Shown: positions 1 through 7,089, counted from the first letter of the stretch. The stretch is 11,026 bases of DNA from MAG-120531 sp002378585 (GCA_937890575.1 CALADZ010000193.1:1-11026), one strand, 5' to 3'. The notes: generated by a model from the sequence alone, not told the origin. Made by a program: numbers and translations.

Positions 1-737
1 GGATCTTGGGCCTCTGGACTTTTAAAATACAAGCCCATCCACCGCCATTTTCCTTGAAGCGCTCCACGCCAAAGCCTTTTGTACAGAGCGCTTTGGCTTT
101 GATAACGGCTATTGGCACGATATCCCTCGGCGGATTGTTGATTGATCATCCACAAACTATGTCCGTTGTTGTGATTGTTTTGTACTAAAGCGGTGAGTTG
201 CTGGTATCCATTGGCCCCAAGTCGTCCATCTAACTCCCAATGGGCAGCGCCCAAATCGTCTCGCGTGCGCATCACCAATGCACCAGAAGCGCCACTTCCT
301 AACCATGCTCCTTGGGGTCCCCGGAGCACATCCATGGAGGACAAAAGCACTGGTGGAATATGGTCCACCTGACCACTTCCATCTGGGGTGGTTTCTGGGA
401 CGCCATCGAGTAAAATTTTTACGCCCCGTATCCCAAAAGCGCCTCTGGCTCCAAACCCCCTAATGGATATGCGCAAGTCTTGATTCATGTTGAAGGCGTT
501 TTGCGCCCAAACGCCCGGGATACCCCTGAGGGCGTCATTCAAATTTTGTCCGGAAGATCGGGCAAGCAATTTTGAAAAGTCAACCCGTTGTATGGCCATT
601 GGTCCAGCCAGTAAGGAATCATTTTCCTTGGGCGCCCAAAGTATGATTTCATTTAAGTCCACCAACCGTATGGCGGAGGTGTCTTGAGCTCTTCCAAACA
701 GAGTAAATAAAAGCAACAATAACAGGTATTTATTCAT
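1..737 (-). CDS. TonB-dependent outer-membrane receptor, N-terminal part (3' end beyond the window)
   Basis: Open on the minus strand from an ATG at 737-735 to the left edge with no stop, about 245 codons. A short signal peptide (Met-Asn-Lys-Tyr, then a Leu-rich core, predicted to end near Ala17-Gln18) is followed by a TonB-box-like stretch at residues 26-33 (VDLNEIIL) and a plug domain up to about residue 160. Plug hallmarks are NDALRGIPGV (67-76), ISIRGFGARG (90-99), KILLDGVPETTPDG (107-120) and DVLRGPQGAWLGSGASGAL (136-154); the first barrel strands follow. There is no carboxypeptidase-like N-terminal domain, so this is FecA-like rather than SusC-like. The family imports chelates or other large ligands across the outer membrane using ExbBD-TonB energy; the substrate cannot be read here. 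Its ATG overlaps the stop of the upstream TSUP gene (ATGA), implying translational coupling. Family assignment is firm; the start is well supported by the signal peptide. Confidence 0.93.
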   Translation of the reverse strand, partial: MNKYLLLLLLFTLFGRAQDTSAIRLVDLNEIILWAPKENDSLLAGPMAIQRVDFSKLLARSSGQNLNDALRGIPGVWAQNAFNMNQDLRISIRGFGARGAFGIRGVKILLDGVPETTPDGSGQVDHIPPVLLSSMDVLRGPQGAWLGSGASGALVMRTRDDLGAAHWELDGRLGANGYQQLTALVQNNHNNGHSLWMINQQSAEGYRANSRYQSQSALYKRLWRGALQGKWRWMGLYFKSPEAQD

Positions 738-1489
738 CGAAAAAACAAGATCAAGGCGCCAAACGCAGTTAACACTAAAATTATGGGTCTAAACCAGGAC
801 TCCGGTATTTTTTTGACCACAAAAACTCCGGCTCCTAGCCCTAGTCCCACAGCGGGAAGCAACCACAGATCGATCAATAAAGTATTCACTGTGATTGTTT
901 TCCACACCCAAATGTGGAAGGGCAGTTTAAAGACATTGATAAAAAAGAACAGCCAAGCCGCAGTGCCTATAAAGGCCTGTTTGGGCAAGCGCATCGCTAA
1001 AAAAAACACATTGGAGAAGGCCCCAGCTAAATTTCCGATCATCGTAGTGATGCCTGCCATAAGCCCTGTTGATCCGGCAAATGCCCAGTGATTCGGAATT
1101 TTCCGATCTTTTTTTCGCTCCCACCAAATAAGCATCACCACGGTCCCCAGGATGGTATACCCCATCAGTTTTTGAAAGGTAGCTTCATCCACCTGATCAC
1201 CCACCCAAACACCGATCAACACACCAGTCATCATCCAGGGCAAAAACCTTTTCAGGTAACTCCATTGAGCGTGTTGGTGGTAGTATGCGATGGCAAACAC
1301 ATCGCCCACCAACAATAAAGGCATCAGCAAACCAGTAGAGGGTTTTGATCCAAAGGCGAGGGCCATCAGGGTGACGATCAGTACGGCAATCCCTTTCACC
1401 CCTGCTTTGGAGACACCCAGGATAAAGGCGCCTAGAAAAGCGAGTCCAAACATTTGGGGCGAAAGCCCAGCCCAAGCCGTCCATTGCAT
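734..1489 (-). CDS. TSUP-family (TauE/SafE) inner-membrane transporter
   Basis: About 251 residues from the ATG at 1489-1487, the usual TauE/SafE (COG0730) length. It is strongly hydrophobic, with about eight likely membrane segments. Near the N-terminus is the family-like segment FLGAFILGVSKAGVKG, and a related Gly-rich stretch (GSTGLMAGITTMIGNLAGAF) opens the second half, fitting the two-repeat TSUP architecture. A charged loop (WWERKKDRK) separates the halves. Family members move sulfite, thiosulfate or organosulfonates across the inner membrane, in either direction; substrate and direction here are unknown. A TTG five codons upstream (1504-1502) is a possible longer start, but it lies inside a perfect TAnnTTTG promoter element, so the ATG is preferred. 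The stop TGA (736-734) shares two bases with the ATG of the TonB-dependent receptor, so the two are probably one transcription unit. The name sulfite exporter would over-interpret it. Confidence 0.88.
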   Translation of the reverse strand: MQWTAWAGLSPQMFGLAFLGAFILGVSKAGVKGIAVLIVTLMALAFGSKPSTGLLMPLLLVGDVFAIAYYHQHAQWSYLKRFLPWMMTGVLIGVWVGDQVDEATFQKLMGYTILGTVVMLIWWERKKDRKIPNHWAFAGSTGLMAGITTMIGNLAGAFSNVFFLAMRLPKQAFIGTAAWLFFFINVFKLPFHIWVWKTITVNTLLIDLWLLPAVGLGLGAGVFVVKKIPESWFRPIILVLTAFGALILFFR

Positions 1490-1501
1490 AACGCTAAGGT
1501 A

Positions 1502-1532
1502 CAAAAGTATGGGACCTAAAACAGCTCACAAA
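1502..1532 (-). promoter_or_regulatory. Bacteroidota-type promoter for the TSUP / receptor unit
   Basis: Read on the minus strand, TTTG (1532-1529) is followed after exactly 19 bases by TACTTTTG (1509-1502). This fits the Bacteroidota housekeeping consensus TTTG-N19..21-TAnnTTTG with no mismatch. Transcription would start near 1496-1494, leaving a leader of only a few bases before the ATG at 1489. It has not been tested; the assignment rests on match and position. Confidence 0.6.
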
Positions 1533-1564
1533 AAGTATTATCTTCGTTCCAAACCGACCAAATC

Positions 1565-3349
1565 ATGCACCTAACTTTTTTGGATTACGCCATTATCGGC
1601 GGCTTGTTTAGCGCCGTTTTAGGCATAGGCCTTTGGGCTTCTAGAACCTCAGGATCCAGTACCAGCGCATATTTTTTATCCAACAAAAACATGCCTTGGT
1701 GGCTGTTGGGATTCTCGATGGTAGCCACCACATTTTCGACGGACACCCCCAATTTAGTGACCGATATTGTTCGCACCAATGGAGTGTCGGGCAACTGGGT
1801 TTGGTGGGCTTTTTTGTTGACGGGCTTGCTTACGGTTTTTGTGTACGCTCAGTTGTGGCGACGCTCAGACGTGTCCACCGACATGGAGTTTTACGAGCTC
1901 CGGTATGGCGGAAAACCCGCTCGTTTTCTGCGTTGGTTCCGCGCCTTTTATCTCGGGGTGGTTTTTAATGTTATGGCCATGGCAGCCGTTACTTTGGCCG
2001 CCATCAAAATCGGCCAAGTCATGTTGGGGCTTTCTCCTGTGCAAACCGTGCTCATTGCGGGCAGCATCACCGTGGTTTTTAGTGCCATAGGTGGGTTTAG
2101 GGGAGTGATCTACACCGACTTTTTGTTGTTTTTCTTCGCGATGGCAGGCTCTATAGGCGCCGCCATTTATCTGGTCCAGCTGCCTGAGGTGGGCGGATTA
2201 AGTCAATTGTTGACCCATGAAAATGTACAAGGCAAATTATCCCTTTTTCCAGACACCAACGATCCAAACGCTGTAGTGATGTTGTTGGTTATCCCCTTGG
2301 CCGTACAGTGGTGGAGCGCCTGGTATCCAGGAGCTGAGCCTGGGGGCGGAGGGTATATCGCCCAGCGTATGTTGGCGGCCAAAAACGAACACCACGCCAT
2401 GGGGGCTACATTTTTCTTTAATGTGCTCCATTACGCACTCAGGCCTTGGCCTTGGATTCTGGTGGCCTTAGCCTCCTTGGTCGTTTTCCCAGATATACAG
2501 AGCATACAGGACGCATTTCCCCAAGTAGACGCCTCCAAGCTAGGTCAGGACCTGGCCTACTCAGCTATGCTGACCAAACTTCCCGCAGGATTGATGGGAT
2601 TGGTACTGGCCTCTCTAGGGGCCGCTTATATGTCCACGATTTCTACCCATTTAAATTGGGGGGCATCCTACCTGATCAACGATATATATCGATTGGGGGT
2701 TGGGAAAAACGCTTCAGAGGCTCAGTTGGTGCGCACAGGTCGCTGGGCCACTTTGGGACTGATGTTTTTAAGCGCCTTGTTGGCGTTGGCTTTGACCTCC
2801 GCGTTGCAGTTGTTCGAGATTATTCTGATGTTTGGCGCAGGGACAGGGCTTATTTTTATTTTAAGGTGGTTCTGGTGGCGCGTCAATGCCTGGAGTGAAA
2901 TAGCGGCTATGGTCAGCTCAGGGATCACCTCAATAGCGCTGCAGTTTGGGCCCTTATCACTAATTTTATTCGGACCCGAGGGCGTCTTGCCTGCTTGGGG
3001 CAAATACCCCTTGGTCGTGGCCATCACCACCGCAGTTTGGCTTTTGGTCACTTGGGTGACCCCTGCAGAGAGCAAAGAAACACTGCAGCGCTTTGTCGAT
3101 CAGGTCCAGCCCGGAGGCCCCGGATGGAAAAATTATCCCACCCAAAAAGGACAGGGACTTCCCTGGATGGTTCCCCAAGGAATCACCGCTATGATCTGGG
3201 GTGCATTGATGGTCTATGGCGCGCTGTTTTCAACGGGCTACGCGCTTTATGGCGATGGTCAAGTGTTGGCGATTTCCCTTTCAATCACAGGGATTTCTGC
3301 TTTGATGTTGCTCAGGACTTGGAGAAAGATCAGCCGTTTATGGCGTTAA
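1565..3349 (+). CDS. Sodium:solute symporter family protein
   Basis: A 594-residue polytopic membrane protein of the SSS family (COG0591), predicted to use the sodium gradient to import a small solute across the inner membrane. Visible family features are AYFLSNKNMPWWLLGFSM and the following ATTFSTDTPN (35-63), in the first core helices; GGFRGVIYTDFLLFF (176-190), matching the SSS signature region around a GG..(A/G)V..TD core; and AAYMSTISTHLNWGASYL (353-370), which corresponds to the core helix whose Ser/Thr residues help form the Na2 site in vSGLT-like proteins. More than ten hydrophobic segments are apparent, and the length suits the long members of the family. The substrate (sugar, amino acid, sialic acid or other) cannot be told from sequence alone. 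The ATG at 1565 is the first in frame and leads straight into the first hydrophobic helix. It diverges from the TSUP gene and its last 20 bases overlap the end of ribE on the other strand. Confidence 0.93.
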   Translation: MHLTFLDYAIIGGLFSAVLGIGLWASRTSGSSTSAYFLSNKNMPWWLLGFSMVATTFSTDTPNLVTDIVRTNGVSGNWVWWAFLLTGLLTVFVYAQLWRRSDVSTDMEFYELRYGGKPARFLRWFRAFYLGVVFNVMAMAAVTLAAIKIGQVMLGLSPVQTVLIAGSITVVFSAIGGFRGVIYTDFLLFFFAMAGSIGAAIYLVQLPEVGGLSQLLTHENVQGKLSLFPDTNDPNAVVMLLVIPLAVQWWSAWYPGAEPGGGGYIAQRMLAAKNEHHAMGATFFFNVLHYALRPWPWILVALASLVVFPDIQSIQDAFPQVDASKLGQDLAYSAMLTKLPAGLMGLVLASLGAAYMSTISTHLNWGASYLINDIYRLGVGKNASEAQLVRTGRWATLGLMFLSALLALALTSALQLFEIILMFGAGTGLIFILRWFWWRVNAWSEIAAMVSSGITSIALQFGPLSLILFGPEGVLPAWGKYPLVVAITTAVWLLVTWVTPAESKETLQRFVDQVQPGGPGWKNYPTQKGQGLPWMVPQGITAMIWGALMVYGALFSTGYALYGDGQVLAISLSITGISALMLLRTWRKISRLWR

Positions 3350-3923
3350 AGTAACGCTGAACGTATTTGCCGATTACGTCAAACTCAAGATTGACTGTTT
3401 CACCTACTTGGTAGTGTTGGAAACGCGTGTGTTCGTAGGTGTAGGGAATAATAGCTACGGAAAAACGACCCGGCTCGCTATCGACAACGGTAAGGCTTGT
3501 TCCGTCTACCGTAATGGATCCCTTGGCTACAGTAACATGGCCTGCTGAGGTGTCATAGGTAAAAGAAAACAGCCAGCTACCGCCCTGATCCCTGATGGAT
3601 GTGCAAGTGGCTGTTTGGTCGACGTGGCCTTGAACCATATGGCCGTCCAGACGGCTTCCTACCACCATGGCGCGTTCCAGGTTCACAGCATCCCCCACCT
3701 GCCAATGATTCATCGAGGTTTTTTGCAGTGTTTCGTCAATGGCGGTTACTTGATATTCGCTGTCGCTGCAAGAGACTACGGTCAGGCATACCCCGTTGTG
3801 GGCAACGCTTTGGTCGATCTTCAGCTCCTTGGCCAGCGGGGTGTTTACCCAAAGATGCAGGTTGGTTTGATCGCGTTCTAGCCGGCTGATGCGCCCCAAA
3901 GTTTCAATGATGCCTGTAAACAT
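3330..3923 (-). CDS. ribE: Riboflavin synthase, alpha chain
   Basis: 197 residues, typical for the family. The enzyme dismutates two 6,7-dimethyl-8-ribityllumazines to riboflavin plus the pyrimidinedione, the last step of riboflavin synthesis, in the cytosol as a trimer. The start is fixed by the signature N-terminus MFTGIIE. Two lumazine-binding barrel repeats are visible: repeat one carries NGVCLTVV (43-50) and NLERAM (81-86), repeat two carries GHMVQGHVD (94-102), DGTSLTVV (140-147) and NLEFDVIGKYVQR (178-190). The C-terminal helix expected for trimer formation is present. It diverges from pdxA across a 59-bp gap, and its 3' end overlaps the symporter gene by 20 bp. No FMN riboswitch fits in the short upstream region. 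The other rib genes are not in the window. Confidence 0.97.
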   Translation of the reverse strand: MFTGIIETLGRISRLERDQTNLHLWVNTPLAKELKIDQSVAHNGVCLTVVSCSDSEYQVTAIDETLQKTSMNHWQVGDAVNLERAMVVGSRLDGHMVQGHVDQTATCTSIRDQGGSWLFSFTYDTSAGHVTVAKGSITVDGTSLTVVDSEPGRFSVAIIPYTYEHTRFQHYQVGETVNLEFDVIGKYVQRYFNAING

Positions 3924-3982
3924 AAAGTCGTTTTATTTGCCTAATTTTACGGCACTAAATTACGCATTAAGCCAGACAACCC
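3924..3982. other. Divergent ribE / pdxA intergenic region
   Basis: These 59 AT-rich bases must hold promoters for both genes. Only imperfect -7 elements are visible: TAATTTTA at 3942-3949 on the plus strand, and TAATTTAG on the minus strand at about 3961-3954. Neither has a well-spaced TTG. There is no room for an FMN riboswitch before ribE. Confidence 0.4.
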
Positions 3983-5071
3983 ATGCAAGAGTCCTCCAAA
4001 ATTAAGGTGGGAATTTCCGCCGGAGATTACAACGGAATAGGGATTGAGGTTACCCTCAAGACGTTTGCCGATGCGCGTATGTTGGAGTTGTGTACCCCGG
4101 TGGTATTTGCCTCTACTAAAATGATGTCTGCCCACCAAAACGCCGTGGGCACAGAGATAAAATTTCATGGAATTTCCGCTGCTTCCGAGGCCTTAGAAGG
4201 CAAGTTTAATGTGGTCAATACCTGGAAAGATCAATCCGAGTTGCAGTGGGGAGCACCTACAGAAGACTCTGGGAAAAAAGCCATCGAATCTTTGGTTGCT
4301 GCTGTAGCGGCGCTAAAGCAAGGAGACATTGATGTACTGGTCACCGCTCCCATAGATAAAAGCAATGTCCAATCCTCTTCCTTTTCATTTCCGGGACATA
4401 CCGATTTTTTGGCCCAAGAACTGGGCGGTAAAAGCCTGATGTTTATGGTCAGCGACACCTTAAGGGTGGGGCTATTGACCGATCACTTGCCTGTCAAAGA
4501 GGTTTCTAAGGCGATTACCCCACAGATGATTCGCGACAAAGTATCGCTGATGATGGATTCATTGGTCAAAGATTTCGGCATCAGAAAGCCAAAAATTGCC
4601 TTGTTGGGCATCAACCCCCACAATGGAGACAAAGGGGTGATCGGGTCTGAGGACGACGAAGTGCTTAAACCCACTATTCAAGAAATCGCCGCCAAAGGAC
4701 ATCTGGTTTACGGCCCTTATGCCGCAGATGGGTTCTTTGGATCAGGCACCTACCGTCAGTTTGACGCTGTCTTGGCGGCTTACCACGACCAAGGTTTGAT
4801 TCCCTTTAAAACCCTTTCCTTTGGTCAAGGCGTCAATTTTACAGCCGGGCTCTCCCACGTGCGCACTTCGCCTGATCACGGAACCGCTTTTGATATTGCG
4901 GGATCCGGTCGAGCAGACCACAGTTCATTTCACGCCGCGGTATACGAGGCGATAAACATTTATCGGCTGCGCAAAGACTACTTGTTCTGGTCAAAAAACC
5001 CCTTGAAGAAAGCGGTGTTACAGGATAAAAAGCCCAGCAAAAAACCAAAGCCAGCACCCCAAGCAGAGTAG
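3983..5071 (+). CDS. pdxA: 4-hydroxythreonine-4-phosphate dehydrogenase
   Basis: 362 residues. PdxA oxidises 4-phosphohydroxy-L-threonine with NAD to an unstable product that feeds pyridoxine 5'-phosphate synthesis (DXP-dependent vitamin B6 route). The N-terminal nucleotide/substrate loop reads GISAGDYNGIGIEV (10-23), a variant of the common GDPAGIG form. The three predicted metal-binding histidines lie in LTDHLPVKEV (His168), GINPHNGDKG (His213) and AAYHDQGLIPFK (His268); PGHTDF (138-143) and VRTSPDHGTAFDIAG (293-307) are further family blocks. The last 25 or so residues form a Lys/Pro-rich tail beyond the catalytic fold, probably disordered. The ATG at 3983 gives the family N-terminus with only seven residues before the first strand. 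It lies upstream of the DUF177/rpmF genes; a separate promoter lies between them, though read-through is possible because I see no terminator after pdxA. Confidence 0.97.
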   Translation: MQESSKIKVGISAGDYNGIGIEVTLKTFADARMLELCTPVVFASTKMMSAHQNAVGTEIKFHGISAASEALEGKFNVVNTWKDQSELQWGAPTEDSGKKAIESLVAAVAALKQGDIDVLVTAPIDKSNVQSSSFSFPGHTDFLAQELGGKSLMFMVSDTLRVGLLTDHLPVKEVSKAITPQMIRDKVSLMMDSLVKDFGIRKPKIALLGINPHNGDKGVIGSEDDEVLKPTIQEIAAKGHLVYGPYAADGFFGSGTYRQFDAVLAAYHDQGLIPFKTLSFGQGVNFTAGLSHVRTSPDHGTAFDIAGSGRADHSSFHAAVYEAINIYRLRKDYLFWSKNPLKKAVLQDKKPSKKPKPAPQAE

Positions 5072-5089
5072 GTAGATTATTAACACCAT

Positions 5090-5123
5090 TTTGTTGGTAA
5101 ATTTCTAAATATTCCTATCTTTG
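5090..5123 (+). promoter_or_regulatory. Bacteroidota-type promoter for DUF177-rpmF
   Basis: TATCTTTG at 5116-5123 matches TAnnTTTG exactly. A TTG at 5094-5096 sits 19 bases upstream, and an overlapping TTTG at 5090-5093 sits 22 bases upstream; either could serve as the -33 element. Predicted transcription start is near 5130, giving a leader of about 35 bases before the DUF177 ATG. Its place between pdxA and a ribosomal gene pair supports the call. Confidence 0.6.
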
Positions 5124-5165
5124 CACCCGCCTTTGGCCCAACTACATTGCCTAAACTGACACCTC

Positions 5166-5714
5166 ATGAAAAACAAGGAATACATCATTCCTTTTTCAGG
5201 ACTTAAGCAAGGAACGCACAGTTTTGACTTTGTACTTGGAGAAAAGTTCTTTCAACAATTTGATTTTGAGGAGTTTATATCTACTCAAATCCAAGTTACT
5301 GTCCAGCTCAACAAGATGAGCACCATGATGGAGTTTGCGTTTGCTGCCCAAGGCAGTGTGCGTGTTCCCTGTGATGTTACTGGAGAGCTATTTGATCTGC
5401 CTATTCAGGCAACATTGGATTTGGTGGTGAAGTTTGGGGAGGAGTTTAATGATGAAAACGAAAGTTTGCTGATTTTACCCCACATGGAACACCAGGTAGA
5501 TATCGCTCAATACCTCTATGAAATGGTGGTATTGGCCGTTCCTCAAAAACGCGTTCACCCAGGGGTGCTCGACGGCACGTTGGAAAACGAAGCCATTGAA
5601 CTGCTGGAAAAATTTAGCGTTAAAGAAGTGAGAGAGCCCGAAGCGGGTAAAGAAGATAACACAGATCCCCGATGGGATGCATTAAAGAATTTAATCAACG
5701 ATAAAAAGGAATAG
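5166..5714 (+). CDS. DUF177 (YceD-like) protein preceding rpmF
   Basis: 182 residues, acidic, with no signal peptide or membrane segment. It belongs to the DUF177/YceD family (COG1399), proteins almost always encoded just before ribosomal protein L32 and linked in some lineages to 23S rRNA accumulation; the exact biochemical role is unsettled. The family core is visible as GSVRVPCDVTGELFDLPI (63-80), followed by an acidic patch, and the C-terminus has DPRWDALKNL (167-176), common in Bacteroidota members. Where many relatives carry CxxC, only the first cysteine (Cys69) is kept and the second position is Thr72, so zinc binding through that pair is unlikely. Only two bases separate its stop from the rpmF ATG, so the two should be co-transcribed and perhaps translationally coupled. 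Family call is confident; function is not known. Confidence 0.92.
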   Translation: MKNKEYIIPFSGLKQGTHSFDFVLGEKFFQQFDFEEFISTQIQVTVQLNKMSTMMEFAFAAQGSVRVPCDVTGELFDLPIQATLDLVVKFGEEFNDENESLLILPHMEHQVDIAQYLYEMVVLAVPQKRVHPGVLDGTLENEAIELLEKFSVKEVREPEAGKEDNTDPRWDALKNLINDKKE

Positions 5715-5716
5715 TC

Positions 5717-5914
5717 ATGGCACATCCCAAGAGAAAGACCTCAAAAACCAGAAGAGACAAAAGAAGAACTCATTATAAGGCTGTAGCCCCAACATTGGCT
5801 AAAGACCCAACTACTGGCGAAATACACTTGTTCCACAGAGCCCACTGGCACGAAGGAAAATTGTACTACAGAGGTCAAGTTTTGGTGGATAAAACCGAAG
5901 CGGCTACTGCTTAA
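5717..5914 (+). CDS. rpmF: 50S ribosomal protein L32
   Basis: 65 residues, very basic N-terminus. The opening MAHPKRKTSKTRRDKRRTHY is diagnostic of L32, and the second half (TTGEIHLFHRAHWHEGKLYYRGQVL, split around His/Tyr positions) follows the family pattern. No cysteine is present, so this is the zinc-independent form, as in E. coli and, to my recollection, flavobacteria, whereas Bacteroides-type L32 keeps CxxC pairs. It is translated right behind the DUF177 gene (two-base gap) and followed 24 bases later by a strong intrinsic terminator. Confidence 0.98.
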   Translation: MAHPKRKTSKTRRDKRRTHYKAVAPTLAKDPTTGEIHLFHRAHWHEGKLYYRGQVLVDKTEAATA

Positions 5915-5938
5915 TTTTTAAGATTCCTCAATCGATAT

Positions 5939-5967
5939 ACTCCCGCCCAAACAGGCGGGAGTTTTTT
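5939..5967 (+). terminator. Intrinsic terminator after rpmF
   Basis: A perfect 9-bp inverted repeat, ACTCCCGCC (5939-5947) and GGCGGGAGT (5954-5962), encloses the loop CAAACA. The 3' arm runs into a T tract (5962-5967, then GTTT). This is a textbook rho-independent terminator for the DUF177-rpmF transcript and implies that fabH is transcribed mainly from its own promoter. Confidence 0.92.
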
Positions 5968-5984
5968 GTTTATAAATGGGCTGT

Positions 5985-6019
5985 TTTGAGCGAGTTTTGA
6001 ACAAAAACAGATAATTTTG
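5985..6019 (+). promoter_or_regulatory. Candidate promoter for fabH-accB-accC
   Basis: TAATTTTG at 6012-6019 matches the TAnnTTTG -7 element exactly. The nearest usable upstream element is TTTG at 5985-5988, 23 bases away, slightly longer than the usual 19-21. A second, imperfect copy (TAATTTTC, 6022-6029) lies 22 bases after TTTG at 5996-5999, so the true start could be either. The position just behind the rpmF terminator makes a promoter here expected. Confidence 0.42.
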
Positions 6020-6022
6020 CTT

Positions 6023-6039
6023 AATTTTCGCTTAAAATT
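6023..6039. repeat. Small inverted repeat in the fabH leader
   Basis: AATTTT (6023-6028) and AAAATT (6034-6039) are exact reverse complements around the spacer CGCTT, just downstream of the candidate -7 element. It could be an operator site for a fatty-acid regulator, but a six-base AT-only match in AT-rich DNA is weak and may be chance. The leader 6020-6078 otherwise holds no recognisable RNA element or open reading frame. Confidence 0.25.
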
Positions 6040-6078
6040 GCGCTTTTTGGCGCACTTTTGCCGTCAAATTGCCCTTAG

Positions 6079-7089
6079 ATGAGTCAGATCACTGCTGCGA
6101 TTACTGCTGTTGGTTCTTATTTGCCAGAACACGTGTTAACCAACGCTATGTTGGAGGAAATGGTAGATACCAACGACGAGTGGATTACCTCGAGAACAGG
6201 GATCAAAGAGCGCAGAATATTAAAGGACCCCAACCTGGGGACTTCTTATCTGGCCATCAAAGCCGCTGAGTCCTTACTTCAAAAAAAGAAACTCGATCCT
6301 AAAGAAATCGATGCGGTGATCGTAGCTACGGCTACACCCGACATGATGGTGGCTTCAACAGCCGCCTACGTGGCTTCGGCTATCGGAGCTACAGAGGCGT
6401 TCTCCTTTGACCTTCAAGCGGCTTGTTCCGGGTTTCTCTATGGGATGTCTACAGCAGCTGCCTATATCGCTTCGGGTATGTACCGAAAAGTATTGCTAAT
6501 CGGTGCGGACAAAATGTCTTCTATTATTGATTACCAAGACCGAGCTACCTGCATCATTTTTGGTGATGGGGCTGGGGCAGTGCTTTTTGAACCCAATCAA
6601 GATGGGGTGGGATATCAAGATGCTTATTTGCGCTCTGATGGGGTGGGCAGAGACTTTCTGCGCATTGAAGCGGGAGGATCCTTATTGCCCACGTCACAAA
6701 AGACCTTAGACAACAAACAACACTACGTCTACCAGGACGGAAAGACTGTGTTTAAGTTTGCGGTATCCAATATGGCTGACGCAGCCGCTCGAATCATGGA
6801 GCGCAACGCCCTGACCAACGATACGGTACACTGGTTGGTTCCTCACCAAGCCAATAACCGAATTATAGAAGCTACCGCACAGCGGATGGGCGTTCCAGAA
6901 AACAAGGTAATGCGCAATATCGAACGCTGTGGAAACACTACTTCCGCGACCTTACCTTTGCTTTTGGCGGACTATGAAGACCAATTACACACAGGAGATC
7001 GTCTAGTATTTGCCGCATTTGGCGGAGGATTTACTTGGGGGGCCATCTATTTGACTTGGGCCTACGACACGAAAAATGAATTAAAATAA
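6079..7089 (+). CDS. fabH: Beta-ketoacyl-ACP synthase III
   Basis: 336 residues. FabH condenses an acyl-CoA primer with malonyl-ACP, the first carbon-carbon bond of type II fatty acid synthesis, in the cytosol. The thiolase-fold catalytic triad is complete: Cys116 in DLQAACSGFLYGM, His256 in WLVPHQANNRII and Asn286 in ERCGNTTSATLP. Further family blocks are DEWITSRTGIKERR (33-46), the ATATPD motif (83-88), FGDGAGAVLF (161-170) and the C-terminal FGGGFTWGA (314-322). The ATG at 6079 gives the standard start just before the first beta strand. It heads a unit with accB (24-base gap) and accC. In branched-chain-rich Bacteroidota FabH typically prefers iso/anteiso primers, but specificity cannot be read here. 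plsX, usually between rpmF and fabH in E. coli, is absent. Confidence 0.98.
   Translation: MSQITAAITAVGSYLPEHVLTNAMLEEMVDTNDEWITSRTGIKERRILKDPNLGTSYLAIKAAESLLQKKKLDPKEIDAVIVATATPDMMVASTAAYVASAIGATEAFSFDLQAACSGFLYGMSTAAAYIASGMYRKVLLIGADKMSSIIDYQDRATCIIFGDGAGAVLFEPNQDGVGYQDAYLRSDGVGRDFLRIEAGGSLLPTSQKTLDNKQHYVYQDGKTVFKFAVSNMADAAARIMERNALTNDTVHWLVPHQANNRIIEATAQRMGVPENKVMRNIERCGNTTSATLPLLLADYEDQLHTGDRLVFAAFGGGFTWGAIYLTWAYDTKNELK

Noticed and set aside
6..687. Short plus-strand frames across the left end
   Set aside because: The opposite strand encodes a clear TonB-dependent receptor through the whole interval, so these are shadows.
1502..1504. TTG as start of the TSUP gene
   Set aside because: It lies inside a perfect promoter -7 element and an ATG follows five codons later, giving the normal family length.
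1539..1546. TATCTTCG as a plus-strand -7 element for the symporter gene
   Set aside because: It has one mismatch to TAnnTTTG and no TTG/TTTG at suitable spacing upstream, so support is too weak for a feature.
2446..2898. 150-codon plus-strand frame inside the symporter gene
   Set aside because: It is the shifted frame of a well-supported membrane protein gene and shows no family motif.
3924..3982. FMN riboswitch before ribE
   Set aside because: The gap is only 59 bases and has none of the conserved RFN-element sequence.
5078..5100. Possible hairpin after pdxA (ACACCA / TGTTGGT)
   Set aside because: The arms pair only with a bulge and there is no following T tract, so a terminator is not supported.
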